From positions 42,671 through 106,670 of the forward strand of contig CAMIVY010000008.1 in the NCBI GenBank assembly GCA_946402275.1: a DNA stretch of 64,000 nt, read 5' to 3'. The notes under the pieces were generated by a model that worked only from the letters and a program-made list of their open reading frames with translations, had not been told where the DNA came from and ran no database searches. The DNA is from an uncultured Prevotella sp. Its GTDB lineage: Bacteria; Bacteroidota; Bacteroidia; Bacteroidales; Bacteroidaceae. This document shows, one piece after another, positions 59,085 through 64,000 of the stretch (position 1 is the first letter of the stretch; each line of letters begins with the position of its first letter). The translations under genes were made by a program, and so were the position numbers.

Positions 59085-59112
59085 AGTTGAGTGGTGAGGA
59101 AATAGAGGTGAG
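59085..59112. repeat. Period-7 tract (AGTTGAG/AGGTGAG) before ligA-like gene
   Basis: AGTTGAG, TGGTGAG, GAAATAG, AGGTGAG, then AGTTTT and ATG. It supplies the ribosome-binding region. Confidence 0.65.
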
Positions 59113-59118
59113 AGTTTT

Positions 59119-61125
59119 ATGAATACTGACGAGAAGACATTAAGAATGCAGCAACTCATCCGTGAGCTGAACGAGGCCAGCGAAGCCTACTACAACGGCA
59201 AGGGCGAACGGATGACAGACTATGAGTGGGATGCCCGTTTCGATGAGTTGCGCCAACTGGAACAGGAGACAGGCACTACCCTGCCCGACTCACCTACGCA
59301 AAAGGTTTCTGAAGACAGCATCACCGGACAGAAGGAGGAGCACGAGTTTGCAGCCCTCTCGTTAGCCAAGACCAAACAGTCTGCAGAACTTGTCAAGTGG
59401 GCCGAACAAAAGCCCATCTGGATTTCGTGGAAGCTAGACGGTCTGACGCTGGTTGTCACCTACGACAATGGTAAACTGACAAAGGTCGTCACGCGAGGCA
59501 ATGGTCATATCGGTACCAATATCACCCATCTGGCCTCAGCCATCAACGGCATTCCTGCCACCATTCCTGCTCAGGGACATACCGTCATACGTGGAGAAGC
59601 AGTCATCAGCTACGATGATTTCGACCGTTTCCTGATGGAGAGTGGCGAGGATTATGCGAATCCGCGTAACCTCGCATCAGGTTCGCTCACATTGAAAGAT
59701 GTTGAAGAAGTACGCCAGCGCCATATCCAGTGGATACCCTTTACCTTAGTATATACAGAGGAAGACATCAACTCTTGGGGCAATCGTATGAGTTGGCTCG
59801 ACCATCAAGGGTTCAACACCGTAGAGCGACAGTTGGTGGAGCATCCTGACTCTTCTTCTGTGGAAGCTGTCATAAACACCTTCACACAGGAAGTCACCAG
59901 TCGGCAGAATCCCTTTCCCGTCGATGGACTGGTTATCTGCTACGATGATACCGCCTATGCACAGACAGGGTCCGTTACAGGCCACCATGCCACCCGTGCA
60001 GGATTGGCCTTTAAATGGCAGGACGAAGCTGCAGAAACAACCCTCAAGGAGATTGAGTGGTCGTGTGCTGCCTCTACGATCTCGCCAGTGGCTATTTTTG
60101 AACCTGTAGAACTGGAGGGCACCACCGTCAAGCGCGCCTCGCTGTGTAATATCAGCGAATGCGAACGTCTGGGCATTGGGGGTATTGGCACCCGCATCAG
60201 CGTCATCAAGGCTAACAAGATTATCCCTAAGGTCATTAAGGTGATAGAGAGCGTTAATACATTTACAGTACCTAATCAGTGTCCTGTCTGCCACGCTCCT
60301 GCTGCAATCAAAGTGAGTGATGTCAGTGGAACCAAGACGCTCCATTGTACCAATGCCGAGTGTCCTGCCAAGCAACTGCGAAAGTTTGCCCGCTTTGTCT
60401 CTAAGGAGGGAATGAACATCGACGGCATTTCTGAACAGACGCTTTCCAAGTTCATCAACCTCGGATGGGTCAGCGAGTATGCCGATATCTACGAGTTGCG
60501 CAGTCACATCCGCGAACTGGCTCAGATGGATGGATTTGGTGAAAAATCCGCCTCTAACATCATGCGCTCTATTGACAAGAGCCGCAATGTGGAAGCCCAC
60601 CGACTGCTCTATGCCTTGAACATTCCTCTTTGTGGACTTGATGTCTGCAAGCGCCTGTTGGCAGCCTATCCGCTAGGGGAGTTGGTCAACGAAGCCATCA
60701 AGACAGGTGACGACCTCTTTGCCACACAAGCAGAACCACAGGATGTGTTTGCACACGTCAATGGCATCGGTCCAGAGAAATCGGCTTCTTTTGTACGGTG
60801 GTTCCGTGATACCCACAACCTACTGCGCTATCGTAACTTGATGGAGAAAATCAGCGTTACACAAACTGATCAGACTCCTAAAGGCAACCGTTGCGAAGGA
60901 CTGACATTTGTCATTACTGGCGACGTCCACCATTACAAGAATCGTAACGAGCTGAAGGCCTATATCGAGTCACAGGGAGGCAAGGTGGCCTCGGCTGTCA
61001 GTGGTTCTACGTCTTTCCTTATCAATAATGATGTCACCTCCACTTCAGGCAAGAACAAGAAAGCCAAGGAGCTGAACATCCCGATTATATCAGAAGACGA
61101 ATTTATTGAAAACTATCAGATATGA
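59119..61125 (+). CDS. Divergent NAD-dependent DNA ligase (LigA paralogue)
   Basis: 668 residues with all LigA parts: adenylation domain with catalytic Lys105 in WKLDG, OB region, zinc finger (CPVCHAPAAIKVS...LHCTNAECPAKQ), helix-hairpin-helix block, and a C-terminal BRCT (LTFVITGDVHHYKNRNELKAYIESQGGKVA). Several normally conserved motifs are altered: HEFAALSLAKTK for HxxPMLSLxxxF, SWKLDGLTL for EPKxDGxAI, and TRGNGHIG for TRGDGxxG. It is therefore likely a secondary ligase rather than the essential one. It overlaps metY by four bases. Confidence 0.88.
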   Translation: MNTDEKTLRMQQLIRELNEASEAYYNGKGERMTDYEWDARFDELRQLEQETGTTLPDSPTQKVSEDSITGQKEEHEFAALSLAKTKQSAELVKWAEQKPIWISWKLDGLTLVVTYDNGKLTKVVTRGNGHIGTNITHLASAINGIPATIPAQGHTVIRGEAVISYDDFDRFLMESGEDYANPRNLASGSLTLKDVEEVRQRHIQWIPFTLVYTEEDINSWGNRMSWLDHQGFNTVERQLVEHPDSSSVEAVINTFTQEVTSRQNPFPVDGLVICYDDTAYAQTGSVTGHHATRAGLAFKWQDEAAETTLKEIEWSCAASTISPVAIFEPVELEGTTVKRASLCNISECERLGIGGIGTRISVIKANKIIPKVIKVIESVNTFTVPNQCPVCHAPAAIKVSDVSGTKTLHCTNAECPAKQLRKFARFVSKEGMNIDGISEQTLSKFINLGWVSEYADIYELRSHIRELAQMDGFGEKSASNIMRSIDKSRNVEAHRLLYALNIPLCGLDVCKRLLAAYPLGELVNEAIKTGDDLFATQAEPQDVFAHVNGIGPEKSASFVRWFRDTHNLLRYRNLMEKISVTQTDQTPKGNRCEGLTFVITGDVHHYKNRNELKAYIESQGGKVASAVSGSTSFLINNDVTSTSGKNKKAKELNIPIISEDEFIENYQI

Positions 61126-62405
61126 CTCAGAAAATGAAAACCGCTACGCTCTGCGTACAGGCAGGATGGAAGCCAAAGAACGGTGACCCGCGTGTACTGC
61201 CTATCATCCAAAGTACCACTTTCAAGTATGACAACACAGAGGAGATGGCCGACCTCTTCGATTTGAAGAAGGAAGGCTATTTCTACACTCGTCTGCAGAA
61301 CCCCACCAATGACGCTGTAGCCTCTAAGATAGCTGCCCTCGAAGGTGGTGTAGGCGCCGTACTGACATCCTCAGGCCAGGCTGCCAACTTCTATGCTATT
61401 TTCAACATCTGCGAGGCAGGCGACCATATCGTCACCTCCAACGAGATCTACGGCGGTACCTATAACTTGTTTGGCGTCACACTCAAGAAACTCGGTATCG
61501 AGTGTACCTTCGTATCTCAGGAAGCCTCGGAAGAGGAAATCTCTGCTGCTTTCCGCCCCAACACGAAGGCCCTGTTTGGCGAAACCATCTCCAATCCTGG
61601 CTGTCAGATTCTCGATATTGAGAAGTTTGCACGCATTGCCCATAAACATGGCGTACCCTTGATTGTGGATAACACCTTCCCAACACCTATCAACTGCCGA
61701 CCCTTTGAGTGGGGAGCAGACATCGTGACCCATTCTACAACAAAGTATATGGACGGTCATGCTACTCAGGTAGGAGGATGCGTAGTGGATAGCGGCAACT
61801 TCGACTGGGATGCTCATGCTGACAAATTCCCCGGGCTGACCACTCCCGATGAGTCGTATCACGGACTGACCTATACCAAGAAGTTTGGCAAGATGGCATA
61901 CACCACCAAACTCGTAGCCCAGCTGATGCGCGACCTCGGCAGCATTCCCGCTCCCCAGAACTCGTTTCTGTTGAACCTCGGACTGGAGACGCTCCACCTA
62001 CGTGTTCCCCGTCATTGTGAGAACGCCCAGCGTGTGGCAGAATTCCTGAACAACGATCCCCGAGTAGCGTGGGTTCACTACAGCGGACTGCCCAACGACA
62101 AGAACCATGCTCTGGCTCAGAAATACCTGCCAAACGGTTCCTGCGGCGTTATTGCTTTCGGACTGAAAGGCACGCGTGAGACTGCTGTACAGTTTATGGA
62201 CTCCCTGCAAATGATTGCTATCGTAACCCATGTGGCTGACGCCCGTACCTGCGTGCTCCATCCGGCATCACACACTCACCGTCAGCTCTCCGACGAGCAA
62301 CTGCGCGAGGCTGGAGTGGCCCCTGACCTCATCCGCCTAAGTGTTGGCATCGAGGACTGCGATGACATCTTGGCCGACATCAAACAGGCACTGGATAAGA
62401 TTTAG
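61122..62405 (+). CDS. metY: O-acetylhomoserine sulfhydrylase
   Basis: 427 residues of the Cys/Met-metabolism PLP family. PLP lysine in HSTTKYMDGH (about 206); other blocks: RLQNPTNDAVASKIAALEGG, TSSGQAANFYAIFNIC and VTHVADARTCVLHPASHTHR. It makes homocysteine from O-acetylhomoserine and sulfide. A close relative (cystathionine gamma-synthase) is less likely given the MetY-type C-terminus. Confidence 0.9.
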   Translation: MTQKMKTATLCVQAGWKPKNGDPRVLPIIQSTTFKYDNTEEMADLFDLKKEGYFYTRLQNPTNDAVASKIAALEGGVGAVLTSSGQAANFYAIFNICEAGDHIVTSNEIYGGTYNLFGVTLKKLGIECTFVSQEASEEEISAAFRPNTKALFGETISNPGCQILDIEKFARIAHKHGVPLIVDNTFPTPINCRPFEWGADIVTHSTTKYMDGHATQVGGCVVDSGNFDWDAHADKFPGLTTPDESYHGLTYTKKFGKMAYTTKLVAQLMRDLGSIPAPQNSFLLNLGLETLHLRVPRHCENAQRVAEFLNNDPRVAWVHYSGLPNDKNHALAQKYLPNGSCGVIAFGLKGTRETAVQFMDSLQMIAIVTHVADARTCVLHPASHTHRQLSDEQLREAGVAPDLIRLSVGIEDCDDILADIKQALDKI

Positions 62406-62406
62406 C

Positions 62407-62898
62407 ATGAATATTCTGTTGATGATGCTTCGCTCCGCACGCCCCAGTCGTACGGAAGACATGAAGGCCGTTGCCAAGCCACGCTGGATTAAGCAAGGCT
62501 ATGAGGCGCTGACCTTCTTCGGCACCATCATCACTCATACCCAACAGGAGGCCGAAATGTTCAACAGGCGTTTCGACATCCTGAAAAACCACGAGATGAT
62601 ACACCTTTATCAGGCGCGAGCTACCCACGACTCGTGGACTTGTTTCTATCTATTGTATGGTTGGTATTGGCTATGCGCGTCACGCTACTACAGACGCCTG
62701 CCTAATGCGGGCTACTTGCTGAACCCTTTCGAGTTGGAAGCCTACGGACATATGCACGACATCCACTATCTACAAAGGCAGCAGCAGGCTGTTGAATGGA
62801 AACATTACGCCCAAATGTCACTGGCTGAACGCTATACACACTACACAAAGAATATGTTACAAAAACAAATGTCGAAAAATTTGGTCAGTTCGCAATAA
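62407..62898 (+). CDS. Hypothetical protein with a zincin-like HExxH motif
   Basis: 163 residues from ATG 62407. HEMIH at 62-66 and downstream FELEAYGHMHD (Glu109 or Glu111 as third ligand) form a minimal metalloprotease pattern. A hydrophobic stretch (CFYLLYGWYWLC) lies between. No named family recognised. It directly follows metY. Confidence 0.55.
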   Translation: MNILLMMLRSARPSRTEDMKAVAKPRWIKQGYEALTFFGTIITHTQQEAEMFNRRFDILKNHEMIHLYQARATHDSWTCFYLLYGWYWLCASRYYRRLPNAGYLLNPFELEAYGHMHDIHYLQRQQQAVEWKHYAQMSLAERYTHYTKNMLQKQMSKNLVSSQ

Positions 62899-62911
62899 TA
62901 GTGTATCTTTG
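62880..62911 (+). promoter_or_regulatory. Canonical promoter of the fucose-isomerase-like gene
   Basis: TTTG (62880-62883), 20 bases, TATCTTTG (62904-62911), overlapping the end of the zincin-like gene. Confidence 0.75.
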
Positions 62912-62951
62912 CAGCAATTAATTCATTACGAAACAAATACTTTTTAAGAAA

Positions 62952-64000
62952 ATGAACAACGTACCTAACATTAAAATTGGAATCGTCGCTGTATCTCGCG
63001 ACTGCTTCCCCGAGTCATTAGCTGTTAACCGTCGTAAGGCTGTTATCGCTGCGTATGAAAAGAAGTTTGGCAAGGATGGCATCTACGAGTGTCCTATCAC
63101 CATCGTTGAGAGTGAGATCCACGCTCAGCAGGCCCTTGAAGACGTGAAGAAGGCTGGCTGTAATGCCCTCTGCGTCTATCTTGGCAACTTCGGTCCTGAG
63201 ATTTCTGAGACCATGATTGCTGACTGGTTCCAGGGTCCCACCATGTTCTGTGCTGCTGCTGAGGAGACTCAGAACGACCTGATTGACGGTCGTGGTGATG
63301 CTTACTGCGGAATGCTGAATGCTAGCCAGGCTCTTTCTCTGCGCAAGACTCGCGCATATATCCCCGAGGAGCCCGTTGGCACTGCTGAACAGTGCGCTGA
63401 AATGATTCACGAGTTCCATCCCATCGCACGCGCTATCGTAGGTCTGCAGAACCTGAAGATTATCAGCTTCGGTCCCCGTCCTAACAACTTCCTGGCTTGC
63501 AACGCTCCTATCCGCGCCCTGTATGACCTCGATGTTGAGATTGAGGAGAACTCAGAGCTCGACCTGCTGGAGGCTTACCAGAAGCACGCTAACGACCCAC
63601 GCATCGACGATGTTGTGAAGGATATGGCTGCTGAGCTGGGTCATGGCAACAAGATTCCTCAGGTGCTTCCTAAGCTCGCTCAGTATGAGCTGACCCTGAC
63701 CGACTGGATTGAGGCTCACAAGGGTTCTCGTCAGTTCGTGGCTATGGCTAACAAGTGCTGGCCTGCCTTCCAGACCATGTTCGGTTTCGTACCCTGCTAT
63801 GTCAACAGCCGTCTGACTTCTCGTGGAATCCCCGTAGCTTGCGAGGTTGATATCTATGGTGCTCTGTCTGAGTACATCGGAACCTGCATCAGCCAGGATG
63901 CCGTTACACTGCTCGACATCAACAACACCGTTCCTAACGATATGTACGAGGAGAGCATCAAGGGCAAGAAGTTCGCTTGCGACACCTATACCGACAAGGA
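62952..64000 (+). CDS. L-fucose isomerase-like protein (3' end outside the window)
   Basis: At least 349 residues, open to the window edge, from ATG 62952. MNNVPNIKIGIVAVSRDCFP and the pattern KIPQVLPKLAQYELTLTDW..GSRQFVAMANKCWPAFQTMFGFVPCYVNSRL..GIPVACEVDIYGALSEYIG match the L-fucose/L-arabinose isomerase superfamily proteins of Bacteroidota. It probably isomerises a deoxy- or pentose sugar. The remaining C-terminus is not visible. Confidence 0.85.
   Translation, partial: MNNVPNIKIGIVAVSRDCFPESLAVNRRKAVIAAYEKKFGKDGIYECPITIVESEIHAQQALEDVKKAGCNALCVYLGNFGPEISETMIADWFQGPTMFCAAAEETQNDLIDGRGDAYCGMLNASQALSLRKTRAYIPEEPVGTAEQCAEMIHEFHPIARAIVGLQNLKIISFGPRPNNFLACNAPIRALYDLDVEIEENSELDLLEAYQKHANDPRIDDVVKDMAAELGHGNKIPQVLPKLAQYELTLTDWIEAHKGSRQFVAMANKCWPAFQTMFGFVPCYVNSRLTSRGIPVACEVDIYGALSEYIGTCISQDAVTLLDINNTVPNDMYEESIKGKKFACDTYTDK

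Noticed and set aside
1..64000. tRNA or rRNA genes
   Set aside because: No cloverleaf-like or rRNA sequence was recognised by eye; a covariance-model search was not possible.

Overview
The window looks like a chromosomal piece of a Prevotellaceae member (Bacteroidota, gut or oral type). Supporting signs are the many Bacteroidota promoters (TTTG, about 20 bases, TAnnTTTG), a type III glutamine synthetase, GLPGLI, DUF3667, DUF4421 and DUF1460 families, an HU-like protein followed by a 'smalltalk' micro-protein, and a BspA-like leucine-rich repeat protein. No tRNA, rRNA, CRISPR array, integrase or transposase was seen.

Layout. 0-7.2 kb: a PurF-like protein lacking the glutaminase cysteine, a short ABC ATPase with a small membrane protein, and an agmatine/nitrogen operon (agmatine deiminase, N-carbamoylputrescine amidase, type III glutamine synthetase, DUF3467). 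7.2-8.8 kb: a 30-residue membrane peptide and a DUF3667 protein, bracketed by a 71-bp duplication of the DUF3467 gene end. 8.8-14.6 kb: a leftward accessory module (M15 peptidase, VirE-N/DUF3987 protein, several unknown small proteins) separated by 7- or 8-base tandem tracts. 14.7-28.8 kb: a defence island with a complete type I restriction system (hsdM, hsdS, hsdR, an unknown 466-residue fourth gene, and a GIY-YIG protein in front), a PD-(D/E)xK-like protein, an LRR surface protein, a lipoprotein gene carrying a G11 tract, and a decayed second type I locus around a DUF1016 nuclease, bordered by a 56-bp direct repeat.

28.8-30.4 kb: a perfect 38-bp palindrome, then the HU-like gene with a long leader and the smalltalk gene. 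30.4-37.5 kb: a BlaI/BlaR1-type regulator pair with two visible operators heads an operon of exported thioredoxin-like, GLPGLI and TPR proteins, with no beta-lactamase. 37.6-38.6 kb: a probable ADP-ribosyltransferase toxin (DUF3990-like) and its partner. 38.6-45.7 kb: two ECF sigma/anti-sigma sets, the second followed by an outer-membrane beta-barrel protein. 45.7-57.2 kb: mostly envelope and housekeeping genes (M15 peptidase, GlsB-like, lone winged helix, methylmalonyl-CoA decarboxylase-like, HIT, DUF1015, YigZ, FAD oxidoreductase, YkvA, DUF1460, DUF4421, Gfo/Idh/MocA). 57.2-64 kb: membrane protein, bifunctional hisB, a divergent NAD-dependent DNA ligase, O-acetylhomoserine sulfhydrylase, a possible zincin, and a fucose-isomerase-like gene cut by the window edge.

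The most unusual genome-scale signal is a family of short tandem tracts with a 7-base (sometimes 8-base) period but different unit sequences. They lie in many intergenic gaps and, in two cases, inside the agmatine deiminase gene. They often supply the ribosome-binding region or the stop codon of the neighbouring genes.
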